The notes below the pieces were generated by a model. That model made no database searches. It saw only the letters and a list, made by a program, of their open reading frames with translations, and was not told the origin of the DNA. A stretch of 56,556 bases of DNA from JAQVEM01 sp964595565 (lineage in GTDB: Bacteria; Actinomycetota; Humimicrobiia; Humimicrobiales; Humimicrobiaceae): NCBI GenBank assembly GCA_964595565.1, contig CAZQQX010000008.1, positions 1 to 56,556 on the forward strand. Direction: 5' to 3'. Within the stretch, counting starts at the first letter, position 1; each line of letters begins with the position of its first letter. This document shows positions 18,006 to 27,651 of this stretch, one piece after another. The position numbers and the translations under genes were made by a program.

Positions 18006-19109
18006 ATGAGTATTAAGATTAAGCAATGGATTCTAAATATGCCGGAATACATTCCCGGTAGGACGATAGAAGAGATAAAGAAAGAATATAATTTAAAGGT
18101 GGTTTATAAATTGGCCTCTAATGAAAGTTTGTTTGGTCCTGACCCCGGCGTCCTTAAGGAGATTGGTAGGAATTTAGGTAATATAAATTATTATCCGGAT
18201 GGAAATTGTATTGAGATAAGGGAGAAACTGGGTGAGAGACTTAATATAAATATTAAGTCAATAATTATAGGAAATGGAACGGACCAGATAATAGAGATGA
18301 TATGTGATAGTTTTATTGAGCCAGGAGACAATATCATAATTTCAGACCCTACTTTTTTAATTTATGAAAAATCAGCCCTGAAGTGTAATGGAAAAGTATT
18401 AAAGGTTCCGTTAAAACGATTTCATCAGGATATGGAAAGGCTGGTAGGCTGCATAGATAATAAAACAAAAGTATTGTTTCTTACAAACCCTCATAATCCA
18501 ACCGGTAGTAACATTAATTCTACTGAGTTTGGTTATATGATGGAAAATATTAATAAAAATATTCTGGTAGTTGTGGATGAAGCTTATGTGGACTATTTGG
18601 ATGAAGAAGATAGAATTGATACTGTAAGTTATATTTCTGAATATGATAATCTTGTAATATTAAGAACTTTTTCCAAAATTTACGGCCTTGCGGGACTGAG
18701 AATTGGTTATGGAATATCTGATGGCGTGATTATTTCTGCTTTAAATAAAGTCAGGCTGCCTTTCAATGTAAATTTTATTGCCCAGAGAGCCGCCATTAAA
18801 GCACTGGAGGATGAATCTTATATAGATAAAATCAGGGGCAGGATTAAAGAAGAAAAAAATAGGTACTATAAAGTTTTAAATGAAAATAGAATAGGTTATA
18901 TTAAATCATATGCAAATTTTATATTGATTGAAACCGGTAAGGAAAGCGATGTAATAATAGAGAAGCTCCTGAGAGGTGGATTTATAGTAAGGCCGGGTAA
19001 AAATTTAGGGTTACCGGGGCATATAAGAGTAACTATGGGTTTGCCGGATATAAATAAAATGTTTTTAAAAAAATTTTTGGAAATATTTAAAGATGCCTAC
19101 AGTAAGTGA
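18006..19109 (+). CDS. hisC: Histidinol-phosphate aminotransferase
   Basis: PLP-dependent transamination of imidazole-acetol phosphate to histidinol phosphate. 367 aa, fold type I. Features: LASNESLFGPDP at the N-terminus, TNPHNPTGS, VDEAYVDY, and RTFSKIYGLAGLRIGY with Lys224 as the Schiff-base lysine. The C-terminal RPGKNLGLPGHIRVTMG binds the phosphate and carboxylate. Forms a pair with hisD. Confidence 0.95.
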   Translation: MSIKIKQWILNMPEYIPGRTIEEIKKEYNLKVVYKLASNESLFGPDPGVLKEIGRNLGNINYYPDGNCIEIREKLGERLNINIKSIIIGNGTDQIIEMICDSFIEPGDNIIISDPTFLIYEKSALKCNGKVLKVPLKRFHQDMERLVGCIDNKTKVLFLTNPHNPTGSNINSTEFGYMMENINKNILVVVDEAYVDYLDEEDRIDTVSYISEYDNLVILRTFSKIYGLAGLRIGYGISDGVIISALNKVRLPFNVNFIAQRAAIKALEDESYIDKIRGRIKEEKNRYYKVLNENRIGYIKSYANFILIETGKESDVIIEKLLRGGFIVRPGKNLGLPGHIRVTMGLPDINKMFLKKFLEIFKDAYSK

Positions 19110-19227
19110 AGATTTTAACCTTATAAAGCTTTTATTTTATTTCAGGGCTTAAATGTTTTAAGTGGAAAGTAATTTTTTTTTATTTTATAATCAATTATTA
19201 ATTATAAATTGGCTAAAAGGAGAAAAG

Positions 19228-20325
19228 ATGGCAAAGGTTGTTCTAAAAAATCTAACTAAGAAGTTTGAAGATGTGGTGGCAGTGAACAAATTGAATAACG
19301 AAATTGAAGACCAGGGTTTCACGGTGCTTGTTGGACCTTCGGGTTGTGGAAAAACTACAACACTGCGTATGATAGCAGGCCTGGAAGACGTGACAGAAGG
19401 TGAAATCTATATTGGAGACAGGCTGGTGAATGGCGTGCCTCCCAAAGACAGAGACATAGCCATGGTTTTTCAGAATTATGCATTATATCCCCATATGAAT
19501 GTCTACGACAATATGGCTTTTGGGTTAAAACTAAGAAGAGTCCCGAAACCCGAGATTAAAAAAAGAGTTTTGGAAGCGGCTAAGATATTAAAAATTGAGG
19601 ACCTCCTTAAAAGAAAACCCAAACAGCTTTCAGGCGGCCAGAGACAGAGAGTTGCTCTTGGCAGGGCAATTGTAAGAGACCCAAAGGTATTTTTGATGGA
19701 TGAGCCTTTATCAAACCTTGATGCCAAGCTAAGGGTACAGATGAGAACAGAAATTGCGAAGCTCCACAATCGGCTGAAAGCTACAATAATTTACGTAACA
19801 CATGACCAGACAGAAGCAATGACTATGGGCGATAAGATAATTATATTAAAAGATGGGTTGGTCCAGCAAACGGGTACCCCACAGGAAGTGTACGATCATC
19901 CCAACAATATGTTTGTGGCAGGATTTATAGGAAGTCCTGCAATGAATTTTTTAGATGTTACTGTTACAGATAACATGACTTTTAAGAGTAAAGTTTTTGA
20001 ACTGGGAACTACTGATAGGGTTAAGAAAGTAATTGAAGATAATAACCTGGTAGGAAAAGAAGTAGTGATGGGAATCAGACCGGAAGAACTGGAAGATAGT
20101 AATTTTGTTCAGGATACTACCAGCGAGAATACAATTACTGCAGATATTGAGGTCAGGGAACCCATGGGAGCCGAGATTTACCTGTATCTTGATATTGATG
20201 GGGTACTGATTACAGCCAGGGTAAATCCCCGTTCCGAATATAAGAGTGGTGATAAAGCTATACTACATGTGGATACTGATATGATACATTTGTTTGATAA
20301 AAAGACAGAAAAAGCTTTTATATAA
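19228..20325 (+). CDS. Sugar ABC transporter ATPase (MsmK/UgpC/MalK type)
   Basis: Energises CUT1-type carbohydrate importers, 365 aa. Walker A GPSGCGKTT at residues 36-44, LSGGQRQR signature, Walker B FLMDEPLSNLD, switch YVTHDQTEAM, and a C-terminal OB-fold regulatory domain from about residue 240. The start at 19228 is fixed by AAAAGGAG 5 nt upstream; an upstream in-frame ATG at 19162 lacks a site. The binding protein and permeases at 25.7-29.0 kb have no ATPase of their own, so this is their likely motor. No LacI operator is seen upstream, so it may be expressed constitutively and shared among transporters. Confidence 0.93.
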   Translation: MAKVVLKNLTKKFEDVVAVNKLNNEIEDQGFTVLVGPSGCGKTTTLRMIAGLEDVTEGEIYIGDRLVNGVPPKDRDIAMVFQNYALYPHMNVYDNMAFGLKLRRVPKPEIKKRVLEAAKILKIEDLLKRKPKQLSGGQRQRVALGRAIVRDPKVFLMDEPLSNLDAKLRVQMRTEIAKLHNRLKATIIYVTHDQTEAMTMGDKIIILKDGLVQQTGTPQEVYDHPNNMFVAGFIGSPAMNFLDVTVTDNMTFKSKVFELGTTDRVKKVIEDNNLVGKEVVMGIRPEELEDSNFVQDTTSENTITADIEVREPMGAEIYLYLDIDGVLITARVNPRSEYKSGDKAILHVDTDMIHLFDKKTEKAFI

Positions 20326-20460
20326 TTTATGGAAATTGTTTATATTGAAATTATTTAAAAAAATTAATTTCTGGGTGATTATTTAAAAAATAAAGCCAGT
20401 ATTGGATTGGCGGTATTGGATTGCTCTATCTTTAAATTATTTCAAGCATAATTTATATGC

Positions 20461-20490
20461 TTGACTAGAAGAAAAAATCTGGTGTAAAAT
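20461..20490 (+). promoter_or_regulatory. Promoter of the lacI-family gene
   Basis: TTGACT, 18-bp spacer, TAAAAT. The same two hexamers (TTGACT/TAAAAT) form the promoter of the transporter operon at 29145-29173. Confidence 0.65.
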
Positions 20491-20504
20491 GGTAATCAAA
20501 TATT

Positions 20505-20516
20505 AAACGCGTGTTT
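20505..20516 (+). promoter_or_regulatory. LacI-family operator 1 (autoregulatory)
   Basis: AAACGCGTGTTT, an inverted repeat with a central CG typical of LacI-family sites. It begins 14 nt after the -10 box, over the predicted start of transcription, 18 nt before the regulator's ATG. One of four AAACnCGnGTTY copies, all next to genes of this regulon. Confidence 0.7.
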
Positions 20517-20534
20517 ATAAATTTGTAAATTTAT

Positions 20535-21578
20535 ATGTATAGTAAAGAGATAGCAAAATTAGCCGGCGTTTCAAGGAGTACTGTTTCGCGAGTAATTAAT
20601 AACTATACTAATGTAACGCCTGAAACAAAAGAAAAAGTAGAAAAAGTTATTAAAAAATATGGCTATGTACCGCATGCTTCAGCGCAGGCACTTGCCGGGA
20701 AAATCAGTAAGGTTATAGGTATTTTTATAGCCAATATAAGGGTTGGCGATGAAGATTTAAGGGTTTTCCGTAATGTATATGTCTCTCCTTTTGAAGCTGC
20801 AATAATAGATTATGCAAATAAGCTGGGATATAATGTACTGGTTTTAATAATAAATGATAATAGTGATATTAAGAAAGTAAAGGACCTTTTTAATAGTAGG
20901 ATATTATCAGGAGGAATCTTTTTAGGGGCCAATAATAATTCAAAAGAAATCTTCGAGCTTGTAGAGTCAGGTTATAAAATAGCCATAATAGACCAGGAGA
21001 AAGTCAAAAGTAAGAAAATAAAAAATTATATTATTGTTAACTCTGATAATTATAATGGTGCATATAAAGCTACAAAACATTTGATAGGTTATGGTCACAG
21101 GAAAATAGCACATATTTGCGGAGATATGAATAAATATTCAGGTATTGAACGTCTTGAAGGATATATGAAAGCGATGGATGAGGCAAAGCTTGAGATTAAA
21201 AAAGAATATGTGGTTTACGGTGACTTTACTGAAGACGGTGGGTTTAATTGTGCATATGAACTTTTAGGAAACGGGAACAAAAATAGAATAACAGCTATTT
21301 TTTCATCTAATGACACAATGGCTATGGGAGCAATGAAAGCTATAAGAAAAATGAATATTAAGATTCCCGGGGATATTTCTATTGTTGGTTTTGATGATAT
21401 AAAAGTTGCGAGTTATATGTCACCTGCCCTTACAACTGTTAGAAGCCCAATTCTTGAGATGGCATCTACTGTAACAGGTAATTTAATTAATTTTATTGAG
21501 AATGGTGTAAGTTCAATTAATTATTACACTATTCCTGCAGAATTAATTATCAGGGAATCTACCAGAAAAATAAGGTAG
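20535..21578 (+). CDS. LacI-family transcriptional regulator of cello-oligosaccharide genes
   Basis: 347 aa. Residues 1-23 are the helix-turn-helix (SKEIAKLAGVSRSTVSRVIN), then a hinge containing HASAQALAGK, and a periplasmic-binding-protein-like sensor domain (residues about 60-340) ending TTVRSPILEMA. No clear ribosome-binding site precedes ATG at 20535, so the message may be nearly leaderless or poorly translated. Palindromes at its own promoter, before the phosphorylase gene and at the transporter promoter indicate it represses all three, presumably released by cellobiose or a cello-oligosaccharide. The inducer is inferred from neighbours. Confidence 0.9.
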   Translation: MYSKEIAKLAGVSRSTVSRVINNYTNVTPETKEKVEKVIKKYGYVPHASAQALAGKISKVIGIFIANIRVGDEDLRVFRNVYVSPFEAAIIDYANKLGYNVLVLIINDNSDIKKVKDLFNSRILSGGIFLGANNNSKEIFELVESGYKIAIIDQEKVKSKKIKNYIIVNSDNYNGAYKATKHLIGYGHRKIAHICGDMNKYSGIERLEGYMKAMDEAKLEIKKEYVVYGDFTEDGGFNCAYELLGNGNKNRITAIFSSNDTMAMGAMKAIRKMNIKIPGDISIVGFDDIKVASYMSPALTTVRSPILEMASTVTGNLINFIENGVSSINYYTIPAELIIRESTRKIR

Positions 21579-21681
21579 CAGGGTTTAAAAGATATAATCT
21601 TTTAATTTGATAAAAAGATTAATCTGATAGGATAAAAAAATCATGGTTAAAGCTAAAGGAAGAAAATAAATGCAAAAAAAT

Positions 21682-21693
21682 AAACACGCGTTC
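21682..21693 (+). promoter_or_regulatory. LacI-family operator 2 (upstream of phosphorylase)
   Basis: AAACACGCGTTC matches AAACnCGnGTTY in 11 of 12 outer and core positions of the other copies. It lies 136 nt before the GH94 start. A TATAAT occurs just downstream at 21702-21707, so the site would overlap that promoter's spacer. Confidence 0.65.
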
Positions 21694-21828
21694 AAATATT
21701 TTATAATGAATTTTAAATTAAAGGGAGCAAAAAAATATATAAAAAAAGTACTAATATTACCGGTGATAAATCAGAGATAGTTATGAGAAAACTGATGGGT
21801 TATTAACCTTAAATAAAGGAAACCAATA

Positions 21829-24270
21829 ATGAATAAATATGGTTTTTTTGATGATGATAAAAGGGAATATTTCATAAACAGACCCGATACCCCTTTACCA
21901 TGGATAAATTATATCGGCTGTGAGAAATATTTTGGAATTATTTCCAACACAGCGGGTGGTTATAGTTTTTATCGTGATGCAAGGCTGAGGCGTATAACCC
22001 GCTATAGATACAATAATGTCCCGATGGATACAGGAGGTAGATATATTTATATAAAAGATGGTGGTGTAATCTGGAATCCCGGGTGGAAGCCAACCAATAC
22101 AGTTCTGGATGAATATTACTGCAGGCACGGTCTTGGTTATACTATAATAAGTGGTCAAAAAAATGGACTGAAAGCAGAAGTTACATATTTTGTGCCTCTG
22201 GGAGAGAATATGGAGATATGGGATGTTTGTCTTAAAAATAATACAAATATGGATAAAAAAATAACTATTTTTTCGTTTATAGAGTTCTGTTTATGGGATG
22301 CCATGGATGATATGAATAACTTTCAGCGTAACCTGAACACCGGTGAGGTAGAGGTAGAAGATGAGACCATTTTCCATAAAACGGAATACAGGGAGAGAAG
22401 AAATCATTATGCATATTTTACGTGCAGTCATAAAATAAACGGCTTTGATACCAGTCGTGATGCTTTTATAGGCAGATATAATGGATTTGGCAATCCAGTT
22501 GCCGTTATTGAAGGTAAATGCACCAATTCAATTGCCAGCGGATGGTACCCCGTTGGCGCTCATCAAATTAATATGGTTTTAAAGCCGGGAGAAAATAAAA
22601 ATATGAATTTCATTCTGGGTTATATAGAGAACAGAGAGGATGAAAAGTTTTCTGCTCCGGGTGTTATAAATAAAGAATTATTTTATGCCAGGGTAGAGAA
22701 TTATAAAAAGCCTGAATTTATAAAAAAAGCTTTTGACGGGCTAAAGGAATACTGGAATGAGCTGCTTGGAAAATACAGAGTAGAAGTGGAAAATGAGCAT
22801 GTCAGGCGAATGGTAAATATATGGAACCAGTACCAGTGCATGGTAACTTTTAATCTATCCCGTTCGGCATCTTTTTTTGAATCAGGTATTGGCCGTGGAA
22901 TGGGATACCGTGACTCAAATCAGGATTTACTTGGTTTTGTTCACATGGTTCCGGAAAGGTCACGACAGAGAATTCTGGATATTTCAGGGATACAGCTATC
23001 CGATGGAAGCTGTTATCATCAGTATCAGCCACTTACTAAAAAAGGAAATAAAGATATAGGAGCGGGATTTAATGACGACCCATTGTGGCTTATAGTTTCT
23101 ACATGTGCGTACATTAAAGAAACGGCGGATTATCCAATTCTTAATGAAATAACAGGATATTCAGATGCTCCCGGCAGCAGGGCCACTCTTCTTGACCATC
23201 TTTTTCTTTCCATAGATTATATTTTAAAAAATCCTGGTCCGCATAATCTACCTCTCATAGGGCACGCTGACTGGAATGATTGCCTGAACCTGAACTGTTT
23301 CTCAAAAAAACCCGGAGAAAGTTTTCAGACCTATAGTGACAGACAGGGAGGAGTTGCAGAATCCATAATGATAGCAGGTCTTTTTCTTTATGCGTGCAGT
23401 GAATTAATTAAGCTGCTCCAGCATATTAATCTAAACCAGAAAATTGGTGAGCTTAAGAAAAATTATGAATTAATAAAGAAAGCAATAGAACAGTATGGCT
23501 GGGATGGGCAGTGGTTTCTTAGAGCTTACGACTATTATGGGAATAAAGTTGGCTCTAAAGAAAACAGGGAAGGAAAAATATTTGTTGAATCGCAGGGGTG
23601 GGCCATTATGGGCGGTGTGGGTGTAGAGAATACAATGGCCAGAAAAGCTCTGGACAGTGTAGAAAAATATCTTGCAACTCCTGATGGAATAATCTTAAAT
23701 TATCCTCCATACTCGCAATATTATCTTAATTTAGGTGAAATATCTTCTTATCCGCCCGGATATAAGGAAAATGGAGGAATATTCTGTCATAATAATCCCT
23801 GGATATCCATATCCGAGGCTATGCTTGGCAATGGAGATAGGGCCTTTGAGTATTATCTACGAATTTGCCCAAGTACCAGAGAAAAGAATATAGATACATA
23901 CTGCTGTGAACCATATTGTTATGCGCAGGTGATCGCCGGCCCTGATGCCGTCGTACCCGGTGAAGCAAAAAACTCCTGGCTTACCGGTACAGCTGCCTGG
24001 AGTTTCGTAAATATATCCCAGGCAATTCTGGGGATAAAACCTGACTATGATGGTTTATTAATAGACCCGTGTATACCGGCAGGCTGGAAAGAGTATAAAG
24101 TATTTCGTTTGTTCAGGGGAGTGAGATATAATATTACAGTTAATAATAAAGAGGGGGTTAGCAAAGGAGTAAAAAGGTTAACTGTAAACGGGAAGCTATT
24201 AAAAGGCAATCTGGTTCCTTTCGACGGGAAAGACAGGGAAGTAGAGGTTAATGTGTTCCTGGGGAATTAG
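21829..24270 (+). CDS. Cellobiose phosphorylase (GH94)
   Basis: Cleaves cellobiose with phosphate to glucose 1-phosphate and glucose, saving one ATP. 813 aa, almost the length of clostridial cellobiose phosphorylases. Order: N-terminal beta-sandwich (residues about 1-280), helical linker, (alpha/alpha)6 barrel (about 315-730), C-terminal beta segment. GHADWNDCLN includes Asp481, which I align with the general acid of GH94. YCCEPYCYAQVIAGPDA and KNSWLTGTAAW are family signatures for phosphate and substrate binding. AAAGGA lies 8 nt before ATG. Cytoplasmic, no signal peptide. Longer cellodextrins or a related disaccharide are possible alternatives. Confidence 0.92.
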   Translation: MNKYGFFDDDKREYFINRPDTPLPWINYIGCEKYFGIISNTAGGYSFYRDARLRRITRYRYNNVPMDTGGRYIYIKDGGVIWNPGWKPTNTVLDEYYCRHGLGYTIISGQKNGLKAEVTYFVPLGENMEIWDVCLKNNTNMDKKITIFSFIEFCLWDAMDDMNNFQRNLNTGEVEVEDETIFHKTEYRERRNHYAYFTCSHKINGFDTSRDAFIGRYNGFGNPVAVIEGKCTNSIASGWYPVGAHQINMVLKPGENKNMNFILGYIENREDEKFSAPGVINKELFYARVENYKKPEFIKKAFDGLKEYWNELLGKYRVEVENEHVRRMVNIWNQYQCMVTFNLSRSASFFESGIGRGMGYRDSNQDLLGFVHMVPERSRQRILDISGIQLSDGSCYHQYQPLTKKGNKDIGAGFNDDPLWLIVSTCAYIKETADYPILNEITGYSDAPGSRATLLDHLFLSIDYILKNPGPHNLPLIGHADWNDCLNLNCFSKKPGESFQTYSDRQGGVAESIMIAGLFLYACSELIKLLQHINLNQKIGELKKNYELIKKAIEQYGWDGQWFLRAYDYYGNKVGSKENREGKIFVESQGWAIMGGVGVENTMARKALDSVEKYLATPDGIILNYPPYSQYYLNLGEISSYPPGYKENGGIFCHNNPWISISEAMLGNGDRAFEYYLRICPSTREKNIDTYCCEPYCYAQVIAGPDAVVPGEAKNSWLTGTAAWSFVNISQAILGIKPDYDGLLIDPCIPAGWKEYKVFRLFRGVRYNITVNNKEGVSKGVKRLTVNGKLLKGNLVPFDGKDREVEVNVFLGN

Positions 24271-24346
24271 AGGTTAGTTTAAACTTTAATTTCAAGTATA
24301 AAATAAAAGCTGGCCTGATTATAATCTTAAGGAAAAAAGGGGGGAC

Positions 24347-25687
24347 ATGACAGTAAAATTCGGAAATGATTTTTTGTTTGGTGCCGCAACATCCTCATAT
24401 CAGATAGAAGGAGCGGTCAGAGAAGACGGTAGAACCCCGTCTATCTGGGACGTATTTTCAAAGACTCCGGGTAAAACCTACAGGGGTGAGAATGGTGATA
24501 TTGCCTGTGACCACTACCACAGGTACAGGGGGGATGTTGAATTAATGGAGAAGATAGGTATTGATGCATACCGGTTTTCTATTTCATGGCCGAGGATTTT
24601 TCCGGAGGAAGGTAAGTTTAATCCGGAAGGAATGAAATTTTATAAAAGTCTTGTAAACGAACTTGTTGAAAGGAGCATCAGGCCCGTAGTTACACTGTAT
24701 CACTGGGACCTGCCATTATGGGCCTATAATATGGGCGGCTGGTTGAACAGGGATTCAGTAAAATGGTTTGTAGAATATTCAGGCAGAGTATTTGAAGAAC
24801 TCGGTGATTCCGTCAGTCTGTGGGTAACTCATAATGAGCCATTATGTGCTTCATTTTTTAGTTATTATGAAGGTGAGCATGCTCCCGGGCACAGGGATTT
24901 GAGGGAGGCCCTGATAGCGGCACATCATATTTTATTGTCACATGGAAATACAGTTGAAGAATTCAGGAAGCTCGGTTACAAAAAAGGGAAAATAGGAATA
25001 ACTCTTAACCTGATTCCGGCATATCCGGCAACTCAATCCGAAGATGACATAAGGGCAGCCAGGATAAGGGATGGTTATCTGAATAGATGGTTTCTGGATC
25101 CTGTTTTTAAAGGTTATTATCCTGAGGATATGAAGGAAATGTATAAGCAGTTTGTGTTTGATTATGATTTTATACAGGAGGAAGATTTACAAAAAATATC
25201 AATTAAAAATGATTTTATGGGGGTAAATTATTATAACCGTGAGCTTATAAAATTTTCCGGTGATCCAGAACTAAAATTTGAAAGAGTCTATGGTAAATTT
25301 GCCAGAACAGAGATGGACTGGGAAATAGTACCGGAAGCCCTCTATGACCTTGTGTTAAGATTGAGAAAAGAGTACACAAAAATACCGATTTACATTACGG
25401 AAAATGGAGCCGCATTTAAAGATAGCTTATTAAAAAAAGGAGAAGTCAGAGATACCAGGCGAATTGATTATTTAAGAAGACATTTATCAGAGATTGCCAG
25501 GTTAATAAAAAAGGGAATGGATATAAGAGGATATTTCCTGTGGTCTCTTATTGATAATTTTGAATGGCAGTTTGGATACTCCAAGAGATTTGGAATTATT
25601 TATCTGGATTATAAAACACAGGAGAGAATATTTAAAGAAAGTGCATTCTGGTACAGGGATTTAATAAAAACAAGAGCTATAAAGTAA
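24347..25687 (+). CDS. Beta-glucosidase (GH1)
   Basis: Retaining hydrolase releasing glucose from beta-glucosides such as cello-oligosaccharides. 446 aa, the usual GH1 length. FLFGAATSSYQIEGA is the N-terminal signature. The acid/base is Glu164 in THNEP and the nucleophile Glu352 in YITENGA; the C-terminal DNFEWQFGYSKRFG holds sugar-binding residues. There is no signal peptide, so it acts on imported sugar. GGGGGG precedes the ATG. It follows the phosphorylase by 76 nt and probably shares its message, giving parallel phosphorolytic and hydrolytic routes. Confidence 0.94.
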   Translation: MTVKFGNDFLFGAATSSYQIEGAVREDGRTPSIWDVFSKTPGKTYRGENGDIACDHYHRYRGDVELMEKIGIDAYRFSISWPRIFPEEGKFNPEGMKFYKSLVNELVERSIRPVVTLYHWDLPLWAYNMGGWLNRDSVKWFVEYSGRVFEELGDSVSLWVTHNEPLCASFFSYYEGEHAPGHRDLREALIAAHHILLSHGNTVEEFRKLGYKKGKIGITLNLIPAYPATQSEDDIRAARIRDGYLNRWFLDPVFKGYYPEDMKEMYKQFVFDYDFIQEEDLQKISIKNDFMGVNYYNRELIKFSGDPELKFERVYGKFARTEMDWEIVPEALYDLVLRLRKEYTKIPIYITENGAAFKDSLLKKGEVRDTRRIDYLRRHLSEIARLIKKGMDIRGYFLWSLIDNFEWQFGYSKRFGIIYLDYKTQERIFKESAFWYRDLIKTRAIK

Positions 25688-25695
25688 GTTGCAGG

Positions 25696-26574
25696 TTATT
25701 CTTTTAATGCTCCAGCTGTCAGACCACTGATCATATGTTTCTGTAACAGGGTAAAAAATGCCAGTACGGGAAGAGATGTTAACACACAGGCAGCCATCAT
25801 TCCACCCCAGCGGTTTTCTTGAGTAGTGATGTATCTCAAAATGCCGATAGCCAGCGTAGTGGTGTCTTTTCCTGTAAGGACGGAAGCGAATAATATCTCG
25901 CCCCAGGCCATCATAAATCCATATATACCGACAGCAATAAGGCCTGGTTTAGCCAGAGGAATAATGACTCTAAAAAGAGCTCCTATTTTGTTGCATCCAT
26001 CAATTTGAGCTTGTTCATCTATCTCTCTGGGGATAGTATTAAAGTAACCTCTCAACATCCAGATGGAAAAAGGAAGGGCAAAAGATGTGTAGGTAAAAAT
26101 CATTCCCCAGTATGTATCTCTCATAGGAATACCTGTAAATCTCGTCACACCGATAAACATTACAGCATAAGGAATGAGGAAGAGAATTCCTGGAAACATC
26201 TGAGTAGACAATACTGCTACAGTGTAGGGGTGTCTACCGGGGAACTTAAAACGGGAGATGGAGTAGCCGGCCAGAACGGCAATAATAAGACAAAAAATCA
26301 TAGTTCCCAGACTTATTATCACACTGTTTTTAAAATAATCTGCTATTTTTACCACTTTATTTACGGTTAGATAGTTCTCTAAAGTAGGACGGCGAGGGAT
26401 CCAGGTGGGTTCCTGGCCTGGTGTCTTAATATCCGAAGCCTGGATTTCTAATGTGGATTTAAACGAACCGGAGACCATCCAGAAGAAGGGCATAAGCACC
26501 CATGCCAGGACCAGTGCTATGGTAAGGTAAAAGAATACCCTTTTTATAGTTTTTTTTATTCTGGTATTCATCAT
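25696..26574 (-). CDS. CUT1 sugar ABC transporter permease (MalG/UgpE-like)
   Basis: Second membrane subunit, 292 aa, six predicted membrane segments. The cytoplasmic coupling loop is EQAQIDGCNKIGALFRVIIP followed by LAKPG, the EAA motif of CUT1 permeases. It ends 8 nt from the convergent beta-glucosidase stop, leaving little room for a terminator. Its start overlaps the upstream permease stop by 4 nt (ATGA), so the two are made together. Confidence 0.92.
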   Translation of the reverse strand: MMNTRIKKTIKRVFFYLTIALVLAWVLMPFFWMVSGSFKSTLEIQASDIKTPGQEPTWIPRRPTLENYLTVNKVVKIADYFKNSVIISLGTMIFCLIIAVLAGYSISRFKFPGRHPYTVAVLSTQMFPGILFLIPYAVMFIGVTRFTGIPMRDTYWGMIFTYTSFALPFSIWMLRGYFNTIPREIDEQAQIDGCNKIGALFRVIIPLAKPGLIAVGIYGFMMAWGEILFASVLTGKDTTTLAIGILRYITTQENRWGGMMAACVLTSLPVLAFFTLLQKHMISGLTAGALKE

Positions 26575-27518
26575 ACAATCTCCTCTCCAGGCTTGATTCT
26601 TTTAATGTAAAGTATAGAAAAGACTATCATAATTAGCATCAGGATTACTGACATAGCTGAACCAATTCCGTAGTGTAAAGAGGTAAAAGCCTCTCTTAGA
26701 ATAAGAGTAGAGGGAACATCTGCTTGATACCCCGGATCTGAACCCAGCATTACATAAAATTGATTAAAGGCATAGAAAGTCCATATGGTGGATAAAAGTA
26801 AGAGGACAGTAGTAACGGGGATAAGAAGAGGAAAGGTAATAGATTTAAATTGTTGCCAGGCCGAAGCGCCATCAATCCTGGCTGCATCATACAAATCATC
26901 TGGAATGCTTTGCAATCCGGCCAGTAGCATTAAACAGGTAAAAGGCCATCCTTTCCAGATACTGGCTATCATCACAGCATAAATGGACTTATCGCCGATT
27001 AACCAGAGTGTTGGTTCTTTAATCCAGCCCCAGTCTAGCAGGTATTTATTCACTATACCTATCCTGCTCTGGAACATAAACCGCCAAACTGCGAAAGCTA
27101 CTGTGTCTGGAATAATATAAGGTAAAAGTATTAAACCTCTAACGATTATCCTTCCCTTAAATTTCCGATTTAAAAGCAGGGCTACCCCCATGGCAATAAG
27201 ATAACCCAGAGAAAGGACTACTATTGCATAGAAAGTTACATTCCATAAGGAACGCAGGAAACGTTCCCCTATAGTAGTAATAGGATTCAAACCGTTTATG
27301 TAATTATCTATTCCTATAAAAGTAGCTTTACTCCAATCATTAATGGTGTGTACGTCAAAGTCAAGAAAGCTAATAGTAATTCCCCATATCATAGGAATAA
27401 AGTGAACTAACAACATAAGAATGAGAGCAGGAATAAGTAAATAATAGGCAATCCTGTATCTTCTTATATTGCCCATTACTGTGGATATGGAACTCAACAT
27501 ACTTCTGGTATTTTTCAT
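26571..27518 (-). CDS. CUT1 sugar ABC transporter permease (MalF/UgpA-like)
   Basis: First membrane subunit, 315 aa, six predicted membrane segments after a basic N-terminus. EAA loop: DAARIDGASAWQQFKSITFP then LLIPV. It lies downstream of the binding protein gene and is separated from it by a strong hairpin. GGAAGTAT-type purine-rich sequence precedes the ATG. Together with the downstream permease it forms the channel driven by the ATPase encoded at 19228. Confidence 0.92.
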   Translation of the reverse strand: MKNTRSMLSSISTVMGNIRRYRIAYYLLIPALILMLLVHFIPMIWGITISFLDFDVHTINDWSKATFIGIDNYINGLNPITTIGERFLRSLWNVTFYAIVVLSLGYLIAMGVALLLNRKFKGRIIVRGLILLPYIIPDTVAFAVWRFMFQSRIGIVNKYLLDWGWIKEPTLWLIGDKSIYAVMIASIWKGWPFTCLMLLAGLQSIPDDLYDAARIDGASAWQQFKSITFPLLIPVTTVLLLLSTIWTFYAFNQFYVMLGSDPGYQADVPSTLILREAFTSLHYGIGSAMSVILMLIMIVFSILYIKRIKPGEEIV

Positions 27519-27564
27519 AAATACTTCCTCTTATCCTTATACTTGAATTATATGCGTTTTAAAT

Positions 27565-27613
27565 AAGCGAGGAAACAGTTTTTCACTTTTGGCAATTAAC
27601 TGCTTCCTCGCTT
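27565..27613 (-). terminator. Intercistronic hairpin between binding protein and permease genes
   Basis: A 16-bp stem (27598-27613 with 27565-27580) with one G-U pair and a 17-nt loop, starting 38 nt after the binding-protein stop on the leftward strand. It is followed by ATTTAAAA, only a weak U-run. This suits partial termination or 3'-end protection that raises binding protein over permease levels. Confidence 0.6.
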
Positions 27614-27651
27614 CAAAAAGATTACCTATCCAGAAATAGAAAAAATATAAT

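Noticed and set aside
19162..19227. Longer N-terminus for the sugar ATPase from ATG at 19162
   Set aside because: The extra 22 residues are not part of the ATPase fold, and the strong AAAAGGAG site fits ATG at 19228.
21706..21780. 24-codon mini-frame between operator 2 and the GH94 gene
   Set aside because: No ribosome-binding site, its ATG overlaps the TATAAT, and the Lys-rich translation is typical of AT-rich noncoding DNA.
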